From Leptothoe spongobia TAU-MAC 1115 (lineage in GTDB: Bacteria > Cyanobacteriota > Cyanobacteriia > Phormidesmidales > Phormidesmidaceae), in the NCBI RefSeq assembly GCF_018739885.1, contig NZ_JADOES010000018.1:1-64000 (forward strand): 64,000 bases of DNA, given 5' to 3'. The stretch's first letter is position 1, and every line of letters begins with the position of its first letter. The position numbers were made by a program, and so were the translations under genes. Of the stretch, positions 7,783 to 15,801 are shown piece by piece. The notes below the pieces were generated by a model that made no database searches, was not told where the DNA came from, and was given only the letters and a program-made list of their open reading frames with translations.

Positions 7783-8922
7783 TTATGCCCAAACATCGTC
7801 CATTTCTGGTATCTCTTCTAATGAACTAAGCTTTTTACTATCAGATGTTCCATTGCTAAGTACGGTCTGTTTTAATGGCGGATGTTTGGCAAGGGATTCA
7901 ACAGAATTTGTAGAAGTTGCTAGAGTATGAGCATCGGTTGAATGATGATTGCTCTTCTCATCAGCATCGCTATTCAGCACTGGATTACTTAACCTGGTTT
8001 TGGTGACTTTCCATGCAGTTTGTGCGCCTAGTTTTCCCACCTTCATGAAAGTCCATGTGCCACGTTGGTAGGTTTTGTCTTTGCTGTAGCATTTTGGTTT
8101 AACGCCAATCAACTGCTCGATTTCGTCCGTGGTCAGTAACCATTGGGCAGTTGCTGCTCGTTCTAGCACATCCATATACCAAAGCGGATTGGAGGATGTG
8201 GTATGAGTGTTCTGGTTACTAAGTGTTTGATTGAGTTGGTATAGCGCCTGGGACATCTCATGAATAGCATCAGCAAGTTGCTGGGGCAATGCGGTTGGGA
8301 GGCTAGAGGTATGCTGACCAGAGCTGCTTGTAGCGAGTTCAGCTTCAAAATCGTTGGTTGGAGGTGCCTCAACCTTAGGGGCAGCAGTACTGATATTTTC
8401 CTTTAAAGGTTTATTGGGAGCTTCCTTATTCAACTTAGGCTGGAAATCGTGAGCTTCGATCCATGCTTGATTTAGTTCGGTTGCCAGGTTCTCGAGGTAG
8501 GTTGCTGAATCATTGGAACCGTTCTGTCTAAGCTGCTGAGCCACTTGTTTCATCGTATGGACCAACCCTGGCCCGATCAAGTGACGATGCTCGGCTAATA
8601 GTTTTTCTTTGGTGTCCTCTGAACATTCTAGAAGAGACTGAATTAAAGACAGATATGCCTGGGATACATCATCATTCGACTGAGTTGGTTGCTTCTCTTT
8701 AACCAAAATATGATGCAGCTTTGCAGCCCAATTGTGTAAGAAAATGGCAGCCTGACGATTGCCCTCTTGCAAAAGTTGTGATGCAATCTGTTCCATGACC
8801 TGGATTAATTCGGCATCGACTAAATCTTCATGCTGCTTTAGACGGATCCATTCTTCACCGTTGGGACAAGCTAATAATTCTTGAATAAGTTTTAGATAGG
8901 AGTTGAGACGGCGTTGTTTCAT
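7783..8922 (-). CDS. Two-repeat helical protein of unknown function
   Basis: This 379-residue soluble protein opens with two imperfect copies of a roughly 60-residue helical unit at about 5-70 and 82-150, each containing a YLxLIQxLLxC core and then a (V/M)xQ(I/V)A segment. I associate this unit with cyanobacterial CHAT/TPR-type proteins. A low-complexity linker follows, then a compact conserved-looking module (WYMDVLERAATAQWLLTTDE through GTWTFMKVGKLGAQTAWKV), then a polar tail. Start at ATG 8922 is supported by an AGGAGGG site nine bases upstream; the open frame extends further but without such support. Function unknown; a scaffold role is a guess. Confidence 0.7.
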   Translation of the reverse strand: MKQRRLNSYLKLIQELLACPNGEEWIRLKQHEDLVDAELIQVMEQIASQLLQEGNRQAAIFLHNWAAKLHHILVKEKQPTQSNDDVSQAYLSLIQSLLECSEDTKEKLLAEHRHLIGPGLVHTMKQVAQQLRQNGSNDSATYLENLATELNQAWIEAHDFQPKLNKEAPNKPLKENISTAAPKVEAPPTNDFEAELATSSSGQHTSSLPTALPQQLADAIHEMSQALYQLNQTLSNQNTHTTSSNPLWYMDVLERAATAQWLLTTDEIEQLIGVKPKCYSKDKTYQRGTWTFMKVGKLGAQTAWKVTKTRLSNPVLNSDADEKSNHHSTDAHTLATSTNSVESLAKHPPLKQTVLSNGTSDSKKLSSLEEIPEMDDVWA

Positions 8923-9333
8923 ATGGGATACCCTCCTGAGCTTGATTAGACAGCGATCCGCTTTCTGGTTCAGCCTTAGCTCTAGCGTAGACCGGAAAAT
9001 TGAGGAAATTGTGGGGGAGTTGAGAAGCAACCTGCCATAGTTCAGGTGGTCAAGGTCAGAGAATAATCAACGCTCAGCATGAGATTACTGCCTGGTTTTT
9101 TCAGATTCTGGCAGGCGATTATTTTTGTGATTAGCCAACGTTGCCTCCAAGTCTTTTAAAAGCGTTAAATCATTGATACCATGGTTGACTTGTTGAAAAA
9201 TACTAAAGGGAGGTGATAACTGTTAACGACTAGGACTTTAAGATCAAAGTTTGAGTTTCTTGTGAGGGAAATAAAAAACAGCTATCCCTAACTTAAAATT
9301 GAGATATTAGTTGATTGTATATTGCATTCATTT
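8923..9333. other. Divergent intergenic region
   Basis: About 410 bases separate the minus-strand repeat protein from the plus-strand response regulator. I see no gene, repeat or clear palindrome. It probably contains both promoters, but no -10/-35 pair stands out. Confidence 0.4.
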
Positions 9334-11160
9334 ATGCGCCTATTGCTGGTTGATGATGACGAGGCCTTAATGGAGATGCTAGCAGAGCGTCTGATCAAGC
9401 AGCGCTATGCCGTTGACATTGCTAACAATGGTGAGATTGCTCAGGAGTTTCTAGATCTCTTTACCTATGATCTGATTGTTTTAGATATGTTACTGCCTGA
9501 TATCGATGGGATTACCTTTTGCAAGACCTGTCGGCAAAAACATATCAGCTGCCCCATTCTGATGTTGACGGCTAAGGATGACAGCAAAGATAAGGTGAGG
9601 GCTTTGGATGCCGGGGCCGATGATTATGTCGTCAAACCGTTTGACTTTGAGGAGCTTTGCGCACGCATTCGGGCACTGCTGCGGCGAGATGGGCAGGACG
9701 CAACATCGACGCTCAAGTGGGGAGAGCTATCGATTGCACCAGATACCTTTGAGGTGCTTTATGGTAACCATCAGCTCCATATGACGCCAAAGGAATATGC
9801 GCTACTAGAGCTTTTTGTCCGTCATCCCAACCGCGTCTTTAGTTTGGATGCCATTATTGACAACCTGTGGGCATTTGAGGATCCACCGAGTGGGGATGCG
9901 GTTAGAACCCACATCAAGGGCGTCAGGCAAAAGTTAAAGGCTGGTGGAGCGCCCAAGAATTTTATTGAAACGGTATATGGTTTGGGATACCGCCTAAAGG
10001 CATTGGAGCCTACGGCACTGACTGAGGCAAAAACACCGGTGCCAGCCTCTGAATTACCGACCCAGGCAGATATGGAGGCAGCGATCGCAAAAGCCTGGGA
10101 AGTCCACCAAGACACGATGCAAGAGCGTTTGACTGTATTGGAGGCAGCTGTGGCAGCGCTGGATATTGGTCAGTTGAGCCCAGAGCTACAACATGCAGGA
10201 CGTTCCCAAGCCCATAAACTAGCGGGTTCCTTAGGATGCTTTGGGTTTGCAGAAGGCTCGCGCTTGGCCCGTAAGCTAGAGCAGTTGCTACAGCTGGATG
10301 TTCCGCTTGATAACGAACAGGTATTTCAGATGACTAGTTTGGTAGAGGGGCTGAGGCAAAACCTGGCAAATGGTGGCAGTCAGCAAGCCGTTTCTACTGC
10401 CATGGCCAGTACGCCGCAGATTATACTTCTTGGGGCTGGAGCAGAGTTTAGTCAGGCTTTGATGAGCTTCGGTACAGCATCTGGACTGCGCATTGTGGCT
10501 GTTTGCGATCTGACTCAGGCAGAATCAAAAATTCGAGAACATCCTTCAGATGGCATCGTAATCTGGCTGCCCCCTCCTCGGGCAGCCAGAGCTATGGACC
10601 TTTTGGAGCGCTTGGGCAAAAAGATAGGAGAGAAGCCGCTGTTAGTGATTTCTGATGTGGTGGATTTTCGACAGCGGTTGATCTGGGTGCAGCAGGGAGT
10701 CGATCGTATTTTGCCCAGGTCTACATCGCCGCAACAGGTAATCCAGGACTTAAAGCAGTTACTTCAAGATGATCCTACAGCGTCCAAGGTGATGATTGTG
10801 GATGATGATATTCAGGTGCTGGACTTTTTGAAAACGATATTATCTCCTTGGGGATTTCAGCTAACCACCCTCAGTGATCCAACCCAGCTACTACAGACTC
10901 TAGAGACAGTGCAGCCACATTTGCTTGTTTTAGATGTGGAGATGCCAGAGGTAAATGGGTTAGACCTCTGCCAGGTATTACGGGCAGATGATCGGTGGCA
11001 ACAGCTGCCCATTTTATTTTTAACTGTGCATGAGGATATCCCGACTAAACAGGATGCCTTTAAGGTGGGTGCTGATGATTTTATTAGTAAATCGGTGATG
11101 GTGACTGATCTGCCAATGAAAATTAAAAGTCGCCTACAACATATGCAGGCAAGAGAGTAA
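9334..11160 (+). CDS. Multi-domain response regulator: REC-wHTH-Hpt-pseudoREC-REC
   Basis: This 608-residue hybrid regulator has, in order: a receiver domain (about 1-115, phospho-acceptor Asp51 in LIVLDMLLPD, Lys in VVKPFD); an OmpR/PhoB-type winged helix (about 125-222, ending in ETVYGLGYRL); a histidine phosphotransfer domain with HKLAGSLGCFG (about 245-345); a degenerate receiver-like stretch (about 365-470); and a second complete receiver (about 488-605, LLVLDVEMPEVNG). Such proteins act as transcription factors inside a phosphorelay. I use ATG 9334, where MRLLLVDDD begins; a TTG at 9322 is in frame. No cognate kinase is adjacent. Confidence 0.92.
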   Translation: MRLLLVDDDEALMEMLAERLIKQRYAVDIANNGEIAQEFLDLFTYDLIVLDMLLPDIDGITFCKTCRQKHISCPILMLTAKDDSKDKVRALDAGADDYVVKPFDFEELCARIRALLRRDGQDATSTLKWGELSIAPDTFEVLYGNHQLHMTPKEYALLELFVRHPNRVFSLDAIIDNLWAFEDPPSGDAVRTHIKGVRQKLKAGGAPKNFIETVYGLGYRLKALEPTALTEAKTPVPASELPTQADMEAAIAKAWEVHQDTMQERLTVLEAAVAALDIGQLSPELQHAGRSQAHKLAGSLGCFGFAEGSRLARKLEQLLQLDVPLDNEQVFQMTSLVEGLRQNLANGGSQQAVSTAMASTPQIILLGAGAEFSQALMSFGTASGLRIVAVCDLTQAESKIREHPSDGIVIWLPPPRAARAMDLLERLGKKIGEKPLLVISDVVDFRQRLIWVQQGVDRILPRSTSPQQVIQDLKQLLQDDPTASKVMIVDDDIQVLDFLKTILSPWGFQLTTLSDPTQLLQTLETVQPHLLVLDVEMPEVNGLDLCQVLRADDRWQQLPILFLTVHEDIPTKQDAFKVGADDFISKSVMVTDLPMKIKSRLQHMQARE

Positions 11161-11240
11161 TCTTACGATGCGATGCGATCAGGGTGGCTAAGGAATGAGG
11201 CTGAAATAAAATCCCAAATAACGTACGAGAATGGGATAAC

Positions 11241-11336
11241 TTATCCCCTCCTGGGAGCGGCCACGGGGTGGGTTGACCGTTAGCACAAGTGATCGAAACC
11301 CACCCCGCCTTTCAGGCACCCCTCCCGAGAGGGGAG
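11241..11336. repeat. GC-rich inverted-repeat element
   Basis: Arms GGGGTGGGTT (11265-11274) and AACCCACCCC (11297-11306) form one stem. Outside it, TCCCCTCC and the self-complementary CCCTCCCGAGAGGGG extend the structure. It is a typical intergenic cyanobacterial repeat, probably a MITE relic or processed hairpin, between the two response-regulator genes. Confidence 0.6.
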
Positions 11337-11499
11337 AGAAGAGAAATGAAGTATGAACCGCTATTAAGTCAATCTAGGTGTCATACTTCATTTTGATTTT
11401 TCTACATCAGTTATTAAGCTGATCTGAATAAAACAAACCGCGTATTTATATATAGTTCCTTTGGGCTAGAATTCTGATTATTAATAACAAGAATTTTCC

Positions 11500-11877
11500 G
11501 TGGCTAATAAATGCATTCTCGTCATTGATGACGAAGCCGATATTCATACTGTCGCCCAAATAGGCCTGACATTAGAGACTGGTTGGGAAGTGCTAACGGC
11601 ATCATCAGGTGCTGAAGGAGTTGAGATTGCACTCCAGCAACAGCCAGATGCTATTTTGCTGGATGCCATGATGCCTCAACAAGGGGGGATAGAAACTCTA
11701 GAAATTTTACGAGCGTCTCCCAAGACAACAGATATTCCTGTGATTTTTTTCACCGCTAAAGTACAAGCAACTCACCGCCGCGAATTTTATCGGTTGGGAG
11801 CTCAAGGGATAATTAGTAAACCCTTTGATCCCACTACCTTAGCAAGTCAGATATCAGGTTTTTTAGGTTGGAAGTAA
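11500..11877 (+). CDS. Single-domain response regulator
   Basis: This 125-residue protein is one CheY-like receiver and nothing else. The acidic pair is in VIDDEADI, the phospho-acceptor Asp in AILLDAMMPQQGG, Thr in FFTAK and the conserved Lys in ISKPFDP. The length is standard for stand-alone receivers. It starts at GTG 11500 (GTG GCT AAT AAA); no ATG is available before the first motif. With no output domain, it must act by protein contact or phosphotransfer, possibly with the upstream Hpt-containing regulator (inferred from proximity). Confidence 0.9.
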   Translation: MANKCILVIDDEADIHTVAQIGLTLETGWEVLTASSGAEGVEIALQQQPDAILLDAMMPQQGGIETLEILRASPKTTDIPVIFFTAKVQATHRREFYRLGAQGIISKPFDPTTLASQISGFLGWK

Positions 11878-12008
11878 TGATCGTTTAGCTTTATTTATTT
11901 GCCTTCCTCACAAGTTCATCATAATTACTTACTAAGCGACCAGACGGTCGTGTTTGTTAACGTGATTATCTCAATCAGGATCGACGATCGCTCACACAAT
12001 CAGGATAT

Positions 12009-12073
12009 ATAAGCAGGTTGAGCTAATCATTTATAAGATATATGCCCCCCAACCCTCGAATTTGCCTACTTTA
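12009..12073. repeat. Degenerate short copy of the TAAGTAGGTT element
   Basis: It begins AAGCAGGTTGAGCTAATCAT and ends near TGCCTACTTTA, matching both ends of the 18326-18490 element (GGCCTAATCATTTATAAGAT is nearly identical). The centre is reduced. Confidence 0.5.
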
Positions 12074-12113
12074 GAAGACTTAGGCATGAGGATTCAATTA
12101 GATTCTATCTTTT

Positions 12114-12150
12114 GATGTACAGGCACTCCATGGCAACCTCTTCAGACATT
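12114..12150. repeat. Degenerate GATGTACAG-CCATGG repeat
   Basis: GATGTACAGGCACTCCATGG, followed by CAACCTCTTCAGACATT, is a decayed version of the 40-bp palindromic unit at 45768-45847, indicating a dispersed family in this genome. Confidence 0.45.
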
Positions 12151-12225
12151 TTCCTCATAGTATCCCCAAACTTTCTCCGTACATTAAAAGTGTTCGACAT
12201 GAGACTGATCGGAAGGAGCTTTACC

Positions 12226-12393
12226 ATGAGTGCAGTACAAAAAAGACTTAATGCCATTGGCCAGTCTATCAAACAATCAATAATTTGGGTGCTAGATGCG
12301 GCTAAGCGAATCTTTTCTCCCAGTGATGATGACTATCCTAAGACAGGGGTACAACCCTTTGAAGGGGATATCCCAGAAACTAATCAGCAATGA
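12226..12393 (+). CDS. Small conserved cyanobacterial protein, function unknown
   Basis: This 55-residue protein has an amphipathic helical N-terminal part (MSAVQKRLNAIGQSIKQSII) and an acidic tail (DDDYPKTGVQPFEGDIPE). The YPxTGVQPFEG string is one I associate with short cyanobacterial proteins of unknown function. ATG 12226 is preceded by GGAAGGAGC, a strong ribosome site; the longer frame from 12112 has no support and begins in a repeat. Not assigned to a pathway. Confidence 0.65.
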   Translation: MSAVQKRLNAIGQSIKQSIIWVLDAAKRIFSPSDDDYPKTGVQPFEGDIPETNQQ

Positions 12394-12491
12394 GCTCTAG
12401 AGTGACTGGAGTAGTGTCGGGAAGAGTGATTGCTGTGCGAGGTAGTGTAGTCGATATAACTTCCTGAAACTATTGGTTTATACCAAAATTG

Positions 12492-12511
12492 GAAACGATA
12501 AAAATCGTTTC
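12492..12511 (+). promoter_or_regulatory. Palindrome GAAACGAT-4-ATCGTTTC upstream of the PEP synthase gene
   Basis: Perfect 8-bp inverted arms with a 4-base spacer lie 28 bases before the PEP synthase ATG, at the head of the pps-hox-hyp array. The geometry suits a dimeric regulator or a short 5-prime leader hairpin. The binding protein is unknown. Confidence 0.45.
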
Positions 12512-12539
12512 TAACTACTGTTTCTTGGATTGGATTTTT

Positions 12540-14993
12540 ATGGTGCAAACAACACGTGTGAATGTGGCTCCTGTCAACACTCAAACTGAGTTTATCCTCG
12601 AATTTGAGCAGATTAACATCCATGATATTCCACGGGTAGGGGGTAAAAATGCATCCCTAGGAGAGATGATCCAACAGCTCACTCCCCAAGGTGTACTGGT
12701 ACCTACGGGGTTTGCCACCACCTCCTATGCCTATCGCTACTTTATTCAGCAGGCTGGTTTAGAGAAGCAGTTGCGATCGCACTTCGCCTCCCTAGACATC
12801 GAAGACGTCACGGCACTGCGGCACTGTGGTCGCAACGTGCGAGCCTTAATCCTTGATACCCCGTTTCCCCCCGAGCTAGAAACCGCCATTGCCCAGGCCT
12901 ACCTCAAGCTATGTACTGATCGTGGCAATGCCACCCTTGACGTGGCCGTGCGCTCTAGCGCCACCGCTGAAGACCTACCCGATGCTAGTTTTGCCGGACA
13001 ACAAGAAACCTATCTTAATGTCCATGGCGTCAAAGGTGTCCTAGAGGCCTGCCATAAATGCTTTGCATCTCTGTTTACCGATCGGGCTATTTCATACCGT
13101 ACTCTTAAGGGCTTTGACCACTTTACAGTCGCGCTCTCGGTAGGTGTGCAGTGGATGGTACGCTCAGATCTCGCCACCTCCGGTGTGATGTTCTCCATCG
13201 ACACCGAAACCGGATTTAAAAATGCGGCCCTCGTCACGGCGGCCTATGGCCTTGGTGAGAATGTTGTTCAGGGAGCCGTAAACCCCGATGAGTATTTGGT
13301 ATTTAAGCCCACGCTGCAGCAGGGTTACCGACCTATTCTGAAAAAACGCTTAGGCAGTAAAGAAATCAAAATGGTTTACGATGTGGGCGGTAGTAAGCTG
13401 ACCAAGAATGTTCCAGTGTCTGAAGTTGACCGTCAGCACTATGCCATCACCGACGATGAGATTTTGACCCTAGCGCGTTGGGCCTGCATCATTGAAGACC
13501 ACTACTCTCAGGTACGGGGAACTTATACCCCCATGGATATTGAATGGGCCAAAGATGGTCTCAGTGGCGAACTTTTTATCGTTCAAGCTCGACCAGAAAC
13601 GGTTCAATCTCAAAAATCAGAGTCTGTGCTGCGTAGCTACGTACTGCAAGTTGATGCGACAACACTCACGTCTCTTGTCACCGGTCAATCCGTGGGAGAA
13701 ATGATTGGCCAGGGACCGGCTCGGGTCATTCAGTCTGTACAAAATATTGCTGATTTTCAACCCGGAGATGTGTTGATTACCCAGCGCACCGACCCAGATT
13801 GGGAACCCATTATGAAACGGGCTAGCGCCATTGTTACCGATCAGGGTGGGCGCACCTGTCATGCGGCGATTATTGCCAGAGAGTTAGGCATTCCGGCCAT
13901 TGTGGGCTGTGGTAATGCTACCCAGCGCTTAGCAACAGACCAGATGGTGACCGTCACCTGTGCCGCTGGAGAAGTAGGTAAAGTCTATGACGGGAAGATT
14001 CCTTTTGTCATTGAAGAAACTACCATTGACCAGATGCCCCGTACCCGCACCCAAATTTTGATGAATGTGGGTAATCCGGAAGAAGCATTTCGCCTAGCCA
14101 AAATTCCCTGTGATGGTGTGGGCCTGGCACGGATGGAGTTTATTATTGCTAACCACATCAAGGTGCATCCTTTGGCACTGCTGAACTTTGATCAGCTTGA
14201 GGTAGACCAAACCAAACATGAAATTGCCCAGCTTACAGCCCTCTATCCCCATAAACCTGACTACTTTATCGACAATCTAGCCCATGGTCTGGGCATGATT
14301 GCAGCGGCCTTTTATCCTAACCCTGTGGTGATTCGTTTGTCTGATTTCAAGAGTAACGAATACGCCAACTTATTGGGAGGGGCAACATTTGAGCCCCAGG
14401 AAGAGAATCCCATGATCGGCTGGCGTGGCGCATCGCGCTATACTGACCCGCGCTATCGAGAGGCATTTGCGCTTGAGTGCCAGGCTCTGCAGCGGGTCCG
14501 TCAGGAGATGGGATTAACCAATGTAATTCCCATGGTGCCCTTCTGTCGTACGCCTGAGGAGGGACAAAAGGTGCTCGATGAGATGGCCCGTCATGGATTA
14601 CAGCGGGGTCAGGATGGGTTGCAGGTATATGTGATGTGTGAGATTCCCAATAATGTGATTTTGGCTGATGAGTTTAGCCAGATCTTTGATGGATTCTCCA
14701 TTGGCTCTAACGATCTCACCCAGCTTACCCTGGGGTTAGACCGCGATTCTGCTCTAGTTTCTCACCTCTTTGACGAACGGAGTGCTGGAGTCAAGGCCAT
14801 GGTGCGTCAGGTGATCACTAAAGCTAAAAAGAACCAGTGCAAAATCGGTATCTGTGGCCAGGCCCCCAGCGATTATCCCGAGTTTGCCCAGTTCTTAGTC
14901 CAACAAGGGATTGACTCCATTAGTCTTAATCCAGACTCTGTGGTGAAAACCACATTAGCTATTGCTGTGATGGAGGAAGGGAATGTGACCTAG
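12540..14993 (+). CDS. ppsA: Phosphoenolpyruvate synthase
   Basis: This 817-residue enzyme converts pyruvate and ATP to PEP, AMP and phosphate. The N-terminal ATP-grasp domain (about 20-345) begins with IPRVGGKNASLGEM and contains VRSSATAEDLPDASFAGQQE. The central phosphohistidine domain has GGRTCHAAIIARELGIPAI with the catalytic His. The C-terminal TIM-barrel PEP/pyruvate site (about 480-805) has GLARMEF and SIGSNDLTQLTLGLDRD. I start at ATG 12540 (MVQTTRVN). The stop is 27 bases before hoxE, so it probably heads the hydrogenase array and links pyruvate recovery to fermentative redox balance (inference). Confidence 0.95.
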   Translation: MVQTTRVNVAPVNTQTEFILEFEQINIHDIPRVGGKNASLGEMIQQLTPQGVLVPTGFATTSYAYRYFIQQAGLEKQLRSHFASLDIEDVTALRHCGRNVRALILDTPFPPELETAIAQAYLKLCTDRGNATLDVAVRSSATAEDLPDASFAGQQETYLNVHGVKGVLEACHKCFASLFTDRAISYRTLKGFDHFTVALSVGVQWMVRSDLATSGVMFSIDTETGFKNAALVTAAYGLGENVVQGAVNPDEYLVFKPTLQQGYRPILKKRLGSKEIKMVYDVGGSKLTKNVPVSEVDRQHYAITDDEILTLARWACIIEDHYSQVRGTYTPMDIEWAKDGLSGELFIVQARPETVQSQKSESVLRSYVLQVDATTLTSLVTGQSVGEMIGQGPARVIQSVQNIADFQPGDVLITQRTDPDWEPIMKRASAIVTDQGGRTCHAAIIARELGIPAIVGCGNATQRLATDQMVTVTCAAGEVGKVYDGKIPFVIEETTIDQMPRTRTQILMNVGNPEEAFRLAKIPCDGVGLARMEFIIANHIKVHPLALLNFDQLEVDQTKHEIAQLTALYPHKPDYFIDNLAHGLGMIAAAFYPNPVVIRLSDFKSNEYANLLGGATFEPQEENPMIGWRGASRYTDPRYREAFALECQALQRVRQEMGLTNVIPMVPFCRTPEEGQKVLDEMARHGLQRGQDGLQVYVMCEIPNNVILADEFSQIFDGFSIGSNDLTQLTLGLDRDSALVSHLFDERSAGVKAMVRQVITKAKKNQCKIGICGQAPSDYPEFAQFLVQQGIDSISLNPDSVVKTTLAIAVMEEGNVT

Positions 14994-15020
14994 GGTATGT
15001 TTGACAACTGTAGAACAAAC

Positions 15021-15530
15021 ATGACGCCTAATAACACAGTTGTTCAGGCTCCCCCCGCTAATGACAAGCGACTACGCCTGTTAGAAGCCACCATGAAACG
15101 ACATCAGTATCGTCCGGATGCTCTGATTGAGGTGTTACATCGTGCTCAGGAGCTATTTGGTTATTTAGATATTAAGTTGCTATTGCACATTGCCCAGCGC
15201 CTGAAACTGCCCCCCAGTCAAGTGTATGGCGTGGCTACCTTTTATCACTTTTTCTCGTTAGCTCCCAAAGGTGTTCACAGCTGTGTGGTCTGTATGGGAA
15301 CGGCTTGTTATGTCAAACAGGCCGCACAGCTGCTCAGTTTTTTGGAAAAAGAGACTGGTATCCAGGTGGGAGAAACAACATCGGATGGTCAGCTGTCGTT
15401 GATGACCGCTCGCTGTTTGGGTGCCTGCGGCATTGCCCCCACCGTGGTTTTTGATGATCAGCTTGAAGGACATCAAACTGTAGAGAGCGTAGGGGAACGT
15501 CTGAATACTTGTTTAGGAGTGGAAGCTTAA
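15021..15530 (+). CDS. hoxE: Bidirectional hydrogenase diaphorase subunit HoxE
   Basis: This 169-residue NuoE-like subunit of the NAD(P)-linked NiFe hydrogenase carries one [2Fe-2S] cluster. Ligand cysteines appear in CMGTACY and in ARCLGACGIAP. YGVATFYHFFSLAP is the conserved thioredoxin-like-fold segment. I prefer ATG 15021, which gives the family-like short N-terminus; ATG 14997 is also open. Its stop overlaps, as TAATG, the ATG of a small ORF interrupted by a MITE. HoxE joins HoxF and HoxU in electron transfer between NAD(P)H or ferredoxin and the hydrogenase HoxYH. Confidence 0.95.
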   Translation: MTPNNTVVQAPPANDKRLRLLEATMKRHQYRPDALIEVLHRAQELFGYLDIKLLLHIAQRLKLPPSQVYGVATFYHFFSLAPKGVHSCVVCMGTACYVKQAAQLLSFLEKETGIQVGETTSDGQLSLMTARCLGACGIAPTVVFDDQLEGHQTVESVGERLNTCLGVEA

Positions 15531-15801
15531 TGCAGTGTTCAAAATGCGGCGTCGATATTGTTATTCCCTCCCAATCCCTACCGTGTACACACATCTTGGA
15601 AAAGAGCTCGAAATCCTGCATTACCCCCCTCAATCCCCCCTTCGTAAGGGGGGAAGATCCAGTTCTCCCCCTTACGAAGGGGAGTTAGAGGGGGTTAGGC
15701 AACCGCGAAAGCTAGTTTTCAGTACTTGTGTGTACACCGTAGCCCAAGAGGGGATTGAATCTCACAACTTCATCAAGTATTGGCCTCAGTTATGGATTTA
15801 A
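15530..15801 (+). pseudogene. Small CxxC ORF between hoxE and hoxF, interrupted by a MITE
   Basis: The ATG at 15530 overlaps the hoxE stop and opens MQCSKCGVDIVIPSQSL, a CxxC-containing start. After 17 codons a MITE-like element intervenes. Removing 15581-15741 (element plus one TA) joins codon CTA to GCC CAA GAG and restores an uninterrupted frame ending at the TAA at 15799-15801, which itself overlaps the hoxF ATG. The reconstructed peptide is 36 residues and tightly coupled on both sides. Family unknown; that it was ever a functional gene is inference from the coupling and from the exact frame repair. Confidence 0.5.
15581..15739. mobile_element. MITE-like element in the hoxE-hoxF gap
   Basis: The ends are CCGTGTACACACA and, inverted, CGGTGTACACACA (12 of 13 bases match). 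TA flanks both ends, at 15579-15580 and 15740-15741, consistent with a TA target duplication. The 159-bp interior holds a second inverted pair of C/G-rich strings (CCCCCCTTCGTAAGGGGGG, and CCCCCTTACGAAGGGG). It encodes no transposase. Insertion splits a small coupled ORF and could influence hoxF expression. Confidence 0.7.

Noticed and set aside
15535..15801. 88-codon frame through the hoxE-hoxF gap
   Set aside because: It runs through the MITE in another frame; only its last codons coincide with the reconstructed small ORF.
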